Source: Thainema sp966674685 (GTDB lineage Bacteria > Cyanobacteriota > Cyanobacteriia > Phormidesmidales > Phormidesmidaceae). From it: a stretch of DNA of 64,000 nucleotides. The DNA lies in contig CBKWJC010000001.1 of assembly GCA_966674685.1 (NCBI GenBank), forward strand, positions 92,667 to 156,666. The letters run 5' to 3'. This document shows, one piece after another, positions 41,996-50,158 of the stretch (positions are counted from its first letter, which is position 1; each line of letters starts with the position of its first letter). A program made the translations under genes and the position numbers. The notes under the pieces were generated by a model that was given only the letters and a program-made list of their open reading frames with translations, did no database searches and was not told the DNA's origin.

Positions 41996-42703
41996 ATGGA
42001 AGGATTAACGTCGAGCCACTGGATTATGCTGGGGCTACTGTTGATATTTGCGATCGCGCATAGTGGTTTGGCTGCACTCCGTCCTCGCGGTGAACAATAC
42101 ATTGGCCCGCGTGCCTACCGCATTCTGTTCGCCCTGGTTAGTTTGCCCTTAGCCGTCACGTTGATCGCCTATTTTATTAATCACCGCTACGACGGGGTTC
42201 GCCTGTGGAACGTTCAGGGTGTACCAGGCGTTGAGACTACAGTCTGGATACTGTCAGCGATCTCATTTCTGTTTCTCTATCCTGCCACCTTCAATCTGCT
42301 GGAAATTGCCGCAATTGAAAAACCCCAGGTGCATCTTTATGAAACGGGGATCATTCGGATCACTCGTCACCCCCAAATGGTTGGTCAGGTCATCTGGTGT
42401 GTTGCTCATACGCTTTGGCTGGGCACAACGTTCACCCTGGTGACATCTATCGGACTGATTCTGCATCACCTGTTTGCCGTTTGGCATGGCGATCGCAGAT
42501 TATACAACCGCTATGGAGCAGCCTTTGAGGCTGTAAAATCACGCACGTCCATTGTGCCTTTTTTAGCACTTATCAAAGGGCAGCAGGCTCTAAAACTCCA
42601 GGAATTCATTCGTCCAGCTTATGCTGGAGTCGCACTTTTCGTACTGCTGTTTTGGTGGGCGCATCCGCTGCTTATTCAATCAACGAGCCAAATCCGCTGG
42701 TAG
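41996..42703 (+). CDS. NnrU-family protein (15-cis-zeta-carotene isomerase-like)
   Basis: 235 residues with six or seven hydrophobic segments. It belongs to the NnrU family, which includes the plant/algal 15-cis-zeta-carotene isomerase Z-ISO. Marks are IAHSGLAALRPRGEQYIGPR near the start, YETGIIRITRHPQMVGQVIW and HHLFAVWHGDRRLYNRYGAAF. The conserved histidines in these segments are candidates for the heme ligands reported for Z-ISO. In cyanobacteria a role in carotenoid isomerisation is plausible but not certain, because NnrU proteins also occur near denitrification genes in other bacteria. Confidence 0.82.
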   Translation: MEGLTSSHWIMLGLLLIFAIAHSGLAALRPRGEQYIGPRAYRILFALVSLPLAVTLIAYFINHRYDGVRLWNVQGVPGVETTVWILSAISFLFLYPATFNLLEIAAIEKPQVHLYETGIIRITRHPQMVGQVIWCVAHTLWLGTTFTLVTSIGLILHHLFAVWHGDRRLYNRYGAAFEAVKSRTSIVPFLALIKGQQALKLQEFIRPAYAGVALFVLLFWWAHPLLIQSTSQIRW

Positions 42704-42832
42704 CCTGATAACAAGCTGAAAAAAGAGTGAAAAATCTTGCAAAAATCTATCGAATAAGTCTTTTACGACATCCCCCAGTCCCCTAAAATGATCCCAAATA
42801 CGATTTAAAGAAAAATATTTAGGGGTATAGCG

Positions 42833-43198
42833 GTGTCGTTGTTTAATCAGCAAAAATTTACAAAAGAAGTTTTAGATTCCTCCGTCCCCGTTCTCGTCCA
42901 CTTTTGGGCACCCTGGTGCGGCCTGTGTCGAATGATTCAGCCTTTACTGACTCAGTTTCAAGCTGAACATCCAGGGCAGGTGCAGGTCATTGGGATCAAT
43001 GCTGACGAAAATCTGAAGTTGGCGAACAACTATCGATTAACAACCTTGCCCACGCTGATTTTGTTCAAAGATGGTCAAGTGATCCAACGCTTTGATAGTT
43101 TTCGGGGGCGTGATGATCTGCGGATGGCGCTAGACAGCATGTTACAAAGTTCGTCCGTGCGATCGCAGGCCACTACCCCCTCTTCTAGCAGCGCATGA
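42833..43198 (+). CDS. Thioredoxin-family protein with CGLC active site
   Basis: 121 residues from a GTG start. The thioredoxin fold is clear (VPVLVHFWAPWCGLCRMIQP; VIGINADENLKLANNYRL; TTLPTLILFKDGQVIQRF, with the cis-Pro in TLPT). The active site is Cys29-Gly-Leu-Cys32 instead of CGPC. The Leu in place of Pro is expected to change redox potential and partner choice. A Ser/Thr-rich tail ends the protein. A neighbouring redox target cannot be named. Confidence 0.92.
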   Translation: MSLFNQQKFTKEVLDSSVPVLVHFWAPWCGLCRMIQPLLTQFQAEHPGQVQVIGINADENLKLANNYRLTTLPTLILFKDGQVIQRFDSFRGRDDLRMALDSMLQSSSVRSQATTPSSSSA

Positions 43199-43245
43199 TA
43201 GTTTCGCAGCATCAATAGGATGGTTAGAATGGTTGTCTATACCAG

Positions 43246-43325
43246 ACTAGAAAGACCCTAAACCATATTTTGACAAGTGATGTGCCACGTTTGACGCGGC
43301 ACATCACTCAAAACTGATTGGACAA
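43246..43325. repeat. Family D repeat, copy D2
   Basis: The left flank GACTAGAAAGACCCTAAACC (43246 onward) matches the flank of D1 (minus strand) and D3. The hairpin AGTGATGTGCC (43276-43286) / GGCACATCACT (43298-43308) is different from the D1 hairpin. The right flank has AAAACTGATT, also present at the other D copies. It follows the thioredoxin gene by 47 nt. Confidence 0.72.
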
Positions 43326-43976
43326 AACATAACTACAGTCAGTTTTGGGTACCTCATCCGCTAGAATGATGCGATCGCAGCCCATTTAATCCCCCAGGTC
43401 TTAGCAATGAGCCGAGCAAAGGTATAACTCCTTGAAGAGGGCAATCGGTTCTATATTCTCTAATAATTAAACTTAGTAAAAATACAGAATCTGTCTAGAA
43501 TAAGCCTAGGCACCTATGTAGCGATACTTTATAAACTGTTCATGACGCTATTTAGCCATTGATGTAAAACATGTGATCAGATGGCTTATGCAATGGCAGT
43601 CCAGTTTTGGCTGTATTGCTTCAGGCTGAGTCAGGAAAAGGCTTAGAGCGTGGATGGAAGCAAACTTCGCTGTAAATGATGCATTTCCTAGGTTAGAGGG
43701 AATGCTCTACTTGGGTTGTAATTTCCCTACTTGTCTTGAGCAGCATGTTCTAACCAAAATGGCAGATTTTTGAGCTTTCTCTGACGCCGTCAACTTGTTC
43801 GGAAACCATGCTCTATTTCCCACTTCAGCGGTAATTACAAACACTGCACCATTGGTCAAGCAGCCTGGATGGAAGTTAAATCCTGACTAAAAAAATGAGC
43901 CGAATGCAATGTCTGTGTCACAATGTAGGCGGTTTTGCCAAATTTTATGAAGAAAATCTTGATGTAGGCATAAGCA
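43326..43976. other. Long leader region upstream of ndhF, nothing recognised
   Basis: About 650 nt without a gene-like frame, leading into ndhF. The promoter and leader of ndhF must lie here. No riboswitch or known small RNA was recognised, and the AT-rich stretch around 43450-43560 shows no strong hairpin. Confidence 0.5.
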
Positions 43977-46070
43977 ATGGAATCGATATACCAATATGCC
44001 TGGCTGATTCCTGTACTTCCCTTATTGGGAGCAACAGTCGTTGGCATTGGCCTTATTTCCTACAATGACGTCACTAATCGGCTGCGTAAGCCGAGCGCCA
44101 TTTTTATTGTTTCCCTAACTGGGATGGCAATGGTTCTGTCCTTTGCCTTGCTGTGGGATCAGTTCCAAGGTCATGAGCCTTATCTCCGCATGATTGAATG
44201 GGCTTCAGCCGGGGATTTCCACTTATCGATGGGCTACACCATCGATCATTTAACAGCCCTGATGTTGGTCATCGTCACGACGGTAGCTTTCCTGGTGATG
44301 ATCTACACCGATGGCTATATGGCGCATGATCCCGGATATGTGCGCTTTTATGCGTATTTGAGCCTGTTTAGCTCCTCAATGTTGGGGCTGGTGATTAGTC
44401 CCAACTTGGTTCAAATTTACATTTTCTGGGAACTAGTCGGGATGTGCTCCTACCTGCTCATCGGGTTCTGGTTTGACCGTAAGGCTGCCGCCGATGCTTG
44501 TCAAAAAGCGTTCGTGACAAACCGAGTGGGCGACTTTGGTTTGCTGCTCGGCATACTGGCGCTGTATTGGGCAACGGGTAGCTTTGAGTTTGACGTAATT
44601 GGAGAACGGCTCCAGGACTTGGTGCAAAGCGGTTCTTTAAGCGTCGGTCTAGCGTCTTTCTTTGCCATCCTGGTCTTTTTAGGGCCAGTGGCTAAGTCAG
44701 CTCAGTTTCCCCTACATGTTTGGCTACCCGACGCGATGGAAGGCCCAACGCCAATCTCAGCTCTGATTCATGCGGCAACAATGGTGGCAGCGGGTGTTTT
44801 CTTAGTTGCGCGCATGTTCCCCGTGTTTGAGGGACTCCCCGCTACGATGAGCACCGTGGCTTGGACAGGTGCTGTGACGGCCTTTTTGGGAGCGACCATT
44901 GCCTTGACCCAGAACGACATCAAGAAGGGTCTTGCCTATTCCACCATGTCTCAATTGGGCTACATGATTATGGCAATGGGCGTAGGGGCCTATGGTGCAG
45001 GTTTATTTCACCTGATGACCCACGCCTATTTCAAGGCGATGCTGTTTTTGGGATCGGGTTCGGTAATCCACGGTATGGAAGCCGTTGTCGGCCATGATCC
45101 GGCTTATGCTCAGGATATGCGGCTGATGGGTGGTTTGCGGAAGTACATGCCCGTTACCGCCATCACGTTCCTGATTGGTACGCTTGCCATATGCGGTATT
45201 CCGCCATTTGCGGGCTTCTGGTCAAAAGACGAGATTTTGGGATCAACCTTTGAGGCTAGCCCTCTGCTCTGGATGATTGGCTGGCTGACCGCTGGCATGA
45301 CGGCGTTTTACATGTTCCGCATGTACTTCATGACCTTTGAAGGCCCGTTCCGGGGCAATGACGCATCCATCAAAGAGAAGCTCAAGCTAGAGAAGTTGCA
45401 GAACATGGGTCTAGCTTTTGGCCCTGGTGCGATGAATCCCCAGGAGCTAACGGCTGAGGCGGAGCACGATGCTGGGGATCATGATGAGCATAGCCATGAT
45501 CATCATCACGCGCATGAACCGCATGAGTCACCAATCTCGATGGCTTTGCCACTAGCAGTACTGGCCATTCCGTCGATGCTGATTGGTTTAGTTGGTACGC
45601 CATTTGCCAATTACTTCGAAGAGTTTATTCATCCTTCTACTGAGGCGATCGCAGATGTTGCAGAAGCAGCAGAAGCGGTTGACCTGACTGAATTCCTGAT
45701 TATGGGCGGTAACTCCGTAGGCATTGCCCTAATCGGCATCACGATTGCGTCGCTGATGTATCGCACCCACAAGATTGATCCAGCCGCGATCGCAGATCGG
45801 TTCCAACCGCTGTATTTGCTCTCGAAGAACAAGTGGTATATCGATGACATTTACGACCGCGTCTTTGTTCAGGGCAGCCGTCGTCTAGCGCGTCAGGTGC
45901 TGGAAGTGGATATCCGCATCGTCGATGGTCTAGTCAACCTGACTGGCTTAGTGACACTGGTGACGGGCGAAGGCTTGAAATACCTCGAAAACGGTCGGGC
46001 GCAGTTCTATGCGCTGATTGTATTCGGTGCCGTGCTCGGACTGGTCTTACTGTCGGGCATCACAGGTTAA
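43977..46070 (+). CDS. ndhF: NAD(P)H-quinone oxidoreductase subunit 5 (NdhF1)
   Basis: 697 residues. NdhF is a large proton-pumping membrane subunit of NDH-1, which carries cyclic electron flow around PSI and respiration. Typical parts are YAWLIPVLPLLGATVVGIGL at the start, FWELVGMCSYLLIGFWF, FPLHVWLPDAMEGPTPISAL and HLMTHAYFKAMLFLGSGSVI. A His/Asp/Glu-rich loop (about residues 495-525, with DHDEHSHDHHHAHE) is an unusual charged insertion. It is followed by ndhD, but with a terminator and repeats between the two, so they may be separate transcripts. Confidence 0.97.
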   Translation: MESIYQYAWLIPVLPLLGATVVGIGLISYNDVTNRLRKPSAIFIVSLTGMAMVLSFALLWDQFQGHEPYLRMIEWASAGDFHLSMGYTIDHLTALMLVIVTTVAFLVMIYTDGYMAHDPGYVRFYAYLSLFSSSMLGLVISPNLVQIYIFWELVGMCSYLLIGFWFDRKAAADACQKAFVTNRVGDFGLLLGILALYWATGSFEFDVIGERLQDLVQSGSLSVGLASFFAILVFLGPVAKSAQFPLHVWLPDAMEGPTPISALIHAATMVAAGVFLVARMFPVFEGLPATMSTVAWTGAVTAFLGATIALTQNDIKKGLAYSTMSQLGYMIMAMGVGAYGAGLFHLMTHAYFKAMLFLGSGSVIHGMEAVVGHDPAYAQDMRLMGGLRKYMPVTAITFLIGTLAICGIPPFAGFWSKDEILGSTFEASPLLWMIGWLTAGMTAFYMFRMYFMTFEGPFRGNDASIKEKLKLEKLQNMGLAFGPGAMNPQELTAEAEHDAGDHDEHSHDHHHAHEPHESPISMALPLAVLAIPSMLIGLVGTPFANYFEEFIHPSTEAIADVAEAAEAVDLTEFLIMGGNSVGIALIGITIASLMYRTHKIDPAAIADRFQPLYLLSKNKWYIDDIYDRVFVQGSRRLARQVLEVDIRIVDGLVNLTGLVTLVTGEGLKYLENGRAQFYALIVFGAVLGLVLLSGITG

Positions 46071-46086
46071 GCCTGATGATTTTGCG

Positions 46087-46132
46087 AAACATCCCGTGTA
46101 TTGCGTTTAGCCGATATCACGGGATGTTTTTT
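46087..46132 (+). terminator. Rho-independent terminator after ndhF
   Basis: AAACATCCCGTG (46087-46098) and CACGGGATGTTT (46118-46129), a 12-bp stem with a 19-nt loop, ending in a run of six T. It starts 16 nt after the ndhF stop. Confidence 0.85.
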
Positions 46133-46454
46133 CATACAGGCTTTTCATGCCGCGCCGCTGATGAAGGTGCGATCGCACTTCGCGCATTGAGGTTTACCTA
46201 TGGTTTACCTATGATCTAGCTTCAATCTATTGCTGTCGGGTTAAGACCAGCCAGCAACAGCGACAAATTGATGACAAAACTTGTAAAAAGTTGAAAATCT
46301 GGTCAATTCTGTCACCTCTATCGTTAGGCTCTTAACTAAGGTTTTGCGATCGCGTAAAACGTATAAAAGTAAACAACGCCTACTTGGATTTCAATCCAAA
46401 TTTTGAGCAGGCATTATTCTGCAATCATCAGCCGTCGTACTTGCCTATTTGTAT

Positions 46455-46562
46455 GACATCTCACATCTTGTATCAAAGCCAAAGACCGCTATTTCGCTGC
46501 CGCATTGCAGCAGCAAAATAGCGTCCGGTGCTCAATTAGCCAGGTGCAAGATGTGAGACATC
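46455..46562. repeat. Family F nested inverted repeat, copy F1
   Basis: Outer arms CTCACATCTTG (46460-46470) and CAAGATGTGAG (46547-46557), with further similarity outside. The inner hairpin has 14-bp arms (46487-46500, 46510-46523) with one mismatch, CGCTATTTCGCTGC. The outer arm (GGTGCAAGAT) recurs at 48.56-48.65 kb, 5996 and 16674. It lies between ndhF and ndhD. Confidence 0.72.
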
Positions 46563-46604
46563 ACGTTTAGAAAGCCTCTTGAAAGCATTTAGACCAAACG
46601 TTAT

Positions 46605-48203
46605 ATGACTGACTTTCCTTGGCTAACGACAATTACTCTGTTTCCGATCGTAGCCGCCCTATTTATTCCACTCTTTCCCTATGAAGAGGGCAAAGAAGTG
46701 GAAACCGCCAAAAAAGTGCGGTGGTATGCGCTGGTGATCGGCCTGATCGACTTCGTTCTGATTGTCTTTGCCTTTTACCAAAACTACGACTTCTCGAATC
46801 CATCGCTTCAACTGGTCGAAAGCTATAGCTGGGTGCCCCAGTTGGACTTAAACTGGTCAGTCGGCGCAGATGGCCTATCGATGCCGCTGATTATCCTGAC
46901 CGGATTTATTACGACTCTGGCAATTTTGGCCTCCTGGCCCGTCACTCTCAAACCTCGGCTGTTTTACTTCCTGATGTTAGCCATGTACAGCGGCCAAATC
47001 GGGGTGTTTGCCGTACAGGATATGCTGCTCTTCTTCTTCATGTGGGAGCTGGAGCTGATCCCGGTCTACCTGCTGCTCTCGATTTGGGGCGGAAAACGGC
47101 GGCTGTATGCAGCAACCAAATTTATTCTGTATACCGCTGGTGGCTCGCTGTTCATCCTGGTGGCAGCGTTGGCGATGGCCTTCTACGGTGACACCATCAC
47201 CTTCGACATGCGGCTGCTGGCAACAAAAGAATATGCTCACAACTTTCAACTGCTGATCTATGCGGCATTTTTGATTGCCTACGCGGTAAAGCTGCCAATT
47301 TTTCCGCTACACACCTGGCTACCGGATGCCCACGGTGAAGCGACCGCGCCCGTTCACATGCTGCTAGCGGGCATTCTGCTGAAAATGGGCGGCTATGCAC
47401 TGATACGAATGAATGCTGGCATGCTGCCGGATGCTCACGTTAGCTTTGCGCCCGTGCTGGTGATTCTTGGCGTGGTCAATATTATCTATGCGGCACTAAC
47501 CTCGTTTGCTCAGCGTAATTTGAAACGGAAGATTGCCTACTCGTCGATTTCCCACATGGGCTTTGTGCTAATTGGGGTGGCGTCGTTTACAGATTTGGGA
47601 CTGAGCGGTGCTGTACTGCAAATGGTCTCCCACGGCCTGATCGGAGCCAGCCTCTTCTTCCTGGTAGGGGCAACCTACGATCGCACCCATACGCTGATTT
47701 TGGAAGAGATGGGCGGTGTGGGTCAAAAGATGCCCAAGATCTTCGCCATGTTTACCGCTTGCTCGTTAGCATCACTGGCGCTACCGGGAATGAGCGGTTT
47801 CGTCGCGGAATTAATGGTCTTTGTGGGCTTTTCCAACAGCGATGCCTACAGCTTCACCTTTAAGCTGATCACCGTGTTGCTGATGGCGGTTGGTGTGATT
47901 CTGACGCCAATTTATTTGCTGTCCATGCTGCGAGAAATCTTCTATGGGCCAGAAAATAAGGAACTGGTTGAGCATGAAGTGCTAATTGATGCGGAGCCGC
48001 GCGAGGTGTTTATTATCACCTGTCTGCTAATTCCCATCATTGGTATTGGATTTTATCCGAAGCTACTGACCCAAATTTATGATGCAACCACTAACCAGCT
48101 AACAGCGCGGTTGCGATCGGCAGTTGAAACGGTAGCCGAGCGGAAATCGACCGAACCTGTTGCATTAGCTGAACCGCTGCAAGCACCACAGATTGGGGGT
48201 TAG
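46605..48203 (+). CDS. ndhD: NAD(P)H-quinone oxidoreductase subunit 4 (NdhD1)
   Basis: 532 residues. NdhD is a second large proton-pumping subunit of NDH-1. Clear marks are WSVGADGLSMPLIILTGFIT, FFMWELELIPVYLLLSIWGG, LPIFPLHTWLPDAHGEATAP and FAQRNLKRKIAYSSISHMGF. The family is NdhD1/D2 (respiration and cyclic flow), not the CO2-uptake forms D3/D4, judging from the ndhF1-like neighbour; this is partly inferred. Confidence 0.96.
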   Translation: MTDFPWLTTITLFPIVAALFIPLFPYEEGKEVETAKKVRWYALVIGLIDFVLIVFAFYQNYDFSNPSLQLVESYSWVPQLDLNWSVGADGLSMPLIILTGFITTLAILASWPVTLKPRLFYFLMLAMYSGQIGVFAVQDMLLFFFMWELELIPVYLLLSIWGGKRRLYAATKFILYTAGGSLFILVAALAMAFYGDTITFDMRLLATKEYAHNFQLLIYAAFLIAYAVKLPIFPLHTWLPDAHGEATAPVHMLLAGILLKMGGYALIRMNAGMLPDAHVSFAPVLVILGVVNIIYAALTSFAQRNLKRKIAYSSISHMGFVLIGVASFTDLGLSGAVLQMVSHGLIGASLFFLVGATYDRTHTLILEEMGGVGQKMPKIFAMFTACSLASLALPGMSGFVAELMVFVGFSNSDAYSFTFKLITVLLMAVGVILTPIYLLSMLREIFYGPENKELVEHEVLIDAEPREVFIITCLLIPIIGIGFYPKLLTQIYDATTNQLTARLRSAVETVAERKSTEPVALAEPLQAPQIGG

Positions 48204-48275
48204 CAGTAGCCTCACCTAGAATGGTCGCCTTGACTGTCTGGGGTCAGGCCAGATGCCTGATTTTCAAATGTAGGT

Positions 48276-48307
48276 AAAAAGGGAGAGCGTAATTGCCCTC
48301 CCTTTTT
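48276..48307 (+). terminator. Rho-independent terminator after ndhD
   Basis: AAAAAGGGAG (48276-48285) and CTCCCTTTTT (48298-48307), a 10-bp stem with a 12-nt loop and T at the end. It is 73 nt past the ndhD stop. Confidence 0.85.
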
Positions 48308-48354
48308 GCTGTGCAGTCCGCTGGCAGATACAGCGCTGTGCGTATTGATTAAGT

Positions 48355-48391
48355 ACGTTAGTGTGGGGCGCGACGCGCCCCACACTAACGT
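48355..48391. repeat. Perfect palindrome, 17-bp stem, downstream of ndhD
   Basis: Arms at 48355-48371 and 48375-48391 with loop GAC. The arm is ACGTTAGTGTGGGGCGC. The geometry and the GGCGC...GCGCC centre are the same as in the palindrome after lipA (41912-41948), but the rest of the arm differs. Confidence 0.9.
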
Positions 48392-48458
48392 TTCTGTCCT
48401 TAACCGATTTGCAAACCGCTATAGGTTGGTTCAGCAATTGATGTCTCATGCTGACTCC

Positions 48459-48540
48459 GACTAGAAAGAATCCAACTTATTGTCGTGAACCTCAGATACA
48501 GCCTAACGTTCACAGCAATGGAAACTGATTTTTATGAGCG
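48459..48540. repeat. Family D repeat, copy D3
   Basis: The left flank GACTAGAAAGAATCCAAC (48461 onward) matches D1 and D2. The centre has GTGAACCTCAG ... CTAACGTTCAC, a degenerate version of the D1 hairpin. The right flank AAACTGATTTTTATGAG also matches. So D1 and D3 share flank and core, while D2 shares only the flank. Confidence 0.7.
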
Positions 48541-48551
48541 GATCTTGGATC

Positions 48552-48655
48552 ATTCACATTTTGCACCTTGCGCGCTGAGAACTCAGAGAAGTTATATCGC
48601 CGCTGCGATGCGGCGGCAGCATACTTCTTCTTTGTTTGGGTGCAAGATATGGGAT
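48552..48655. repeat. Family F inverted repeat, copy F2
   Basis: TTCACATTTTGCACC (48553-48567) faces GGTGCAAGATATG (48639-48651), the family F arms. The inside hairpin (GAAGTTATATCGCCGC and GCGGCGGCAGCATACTTC, around 48588-48626) differs from F1. It directly follows copy D3. Confidence 0.65.
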
Positions 48656-49091
48656 CGCGGACTTTTTCTTTGGTCTGAAATCAAATATTAGGCTGAAACA
48701 ATTTGCGTAGGATGGGCACTATAGAAAACATGAGTGAGAAAACTTCAAAATTTGCAGTTGTTAAGTCGGCAATTTCCGCAGTCAGCAGTTGATCTGTAAA
48801 TGTTAAGCCAAGGATTAAGATAAATCTTTTATCCCATACGGCTTAGCTCGTCCCACGATAGGCTGTTCGTGGATTGATGTGCGGATTGACTCAGTGTTTA
48901 TCCAGTGCCAAATGTAAAAACCTCTTTGCATTTGCAGGTTTTCGCTGATTTTAGGGATATCTACCGTTAGTCTTAAATGTTAAAGCTGCATCATTTGTGG
49001 TGGTTTAGACATAAGTTGTGAAAATTGAGCGTAAAGGCCGAGATAAAGTGTGTTCCCCGCCATGCAATGTTGATTCACAAAAAAGTCTGAG
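48656..49091. other. Upstream region of the secretion operon, nothing recognised
   Basis: About 430 nt, AT-rich, with no gene-like frame before the parvulin gene. The promoter of the three-gene secretion operon is probably here. No known motif was recognised. Confidence 0.45.
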
Positions 49092-50054
49092 ATGCAAGAT
49101 TTAAGAGCCGATCCGATGATCAAAATTGGCGACCAAACGATTACAGCCGCAGAGGCTGTGTCGCTGATGGCCCGCTATCGCCTGATCCCCCAACTGGCAC
49201 GAGAGGTGATTATCGACCGTGCGATCGCAACGATTGCCTATAGCGAACAAGAGTTGGAGCAGGCGACCGAGCAGTTCTTTCAGCAGCAGCAGGCGATCTC
49301 TGAAGCCGATCGCCAAAACTGGCTGAGATCCCAAGGCATGACGATGGAGCAGGTGCAGCAAACGGTTCTGCGCCAGCTCAAGATTGAAAAGTATAAGCAA
49401 GTTACTTGGGATAACAAGCTGCAATCCTATTTTCTTAAGCGCAAGGGTCGGCTCGACCGCGTGATCTATTCTCTGCTGCGGGTGAAAGATGCGGGGACAG
49501 CTCAGGAACTCTATTTTCGGCTGGTGGACGATCAGCAGGCATTTGATGAACTGGCCCGCGCCTATTCTCAAGGCCCAGAGGCGGAAACAGGTGGGCTGCT
49601 TGGCCCTGTGGCCCTGGCTACGCCGCATCCGGCTCTAGCGCGCATGTTGAGCGTTAGCCAACCCGGTCAGCTCTGGCCGCCAACTCCTTTGGGCGAATGG
49701 TTCATCATCGTGCGGTTAGAAAAGTTTTTGCCCGCTCAGCTCGATGACGCAATGCGTAAGCAACTCCTCGATGAGCTTTTCACCACCTGGTTACAAGAGC
49801 AGCTCCAGCAGGTCTCTATCACAACTGCTGATGCAAATGCCGATGCGAGTGCGATCGCAGATCCCGACCCAACATCATCCTCCACCAAGCTACCTGCCCA
49901 ACCATCGGTCAGACCAAGTCCTCCAGCCGACAGCAACAGCAGTCCATCGGATTCATCCCCAACGACTCCATCCCAATCGGCAACTCCAACCACTGATCTC
50001 ACCGATCCTTGGGTCGATCAACCCACCAAGCAATCCGAACCCTCAACCCTCTAA
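49092..50054 (+). CDS. Parvulin-type peptidyl-prolyl isomerase (PpiC/SurA-like)
   Basis: 320 residues. The N-terminal half (residues 10-125) is a SurA-like helical chaperone region. The parvulin domain (residues 130-220) includes RVIYSLLRVKDAGTAQELYF, AFDELARAYSQGPEAETGGL and LGPVALATPHPALARMLSVS. The last 75 residues are a Pro/Ser/Asp-rich tail (SSTKLPAQPSVRPSPPADSN). No signal peptide is seen. It is 104 nt ahead of the ABC exporter gene. In cyanobacteria such isomerases are often found in front of type I secretion genes and may hold the substrate in an export-ready state (inference). Confidence 0.85.
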   Translation: MQDLRADPMIKIGDQTITAAEAVSLMARYRLIPQLAREVIIDRAIATIAYSEQELEQATEQFFQQQQAISEADRQNWLRSQGMTMEQVQQTVLRQLKIEKYKQVTWDNKLQSYFLKRKGRLDRVIYSLLRVKDAGTAQELYFRLVDDQQAFDELARAYSQGPEAETGGLLGPVALATPHPALARMLSVSQPGQLWPPTPLGEWFIIVRLEKFLPAQLDDAMRKQLLDELFTTWLQEQLQQVSITTADANADASAIADPDPTSSSTKLPAQPSVRPSPPADSNSSPSDSSPTTPSQSATPTTDLTDPWVDQPTKQSEPSTL

Positions 50055-50158
50055 CCTCCAACTATTAACTATTAACCCTCCTCTCCCCCTTACCCATCCA
50101 CTCTTTACCCCCTGAACCCACATTGACCTCCTCAGCCCAGGAGGAAGAATAGTACGCT

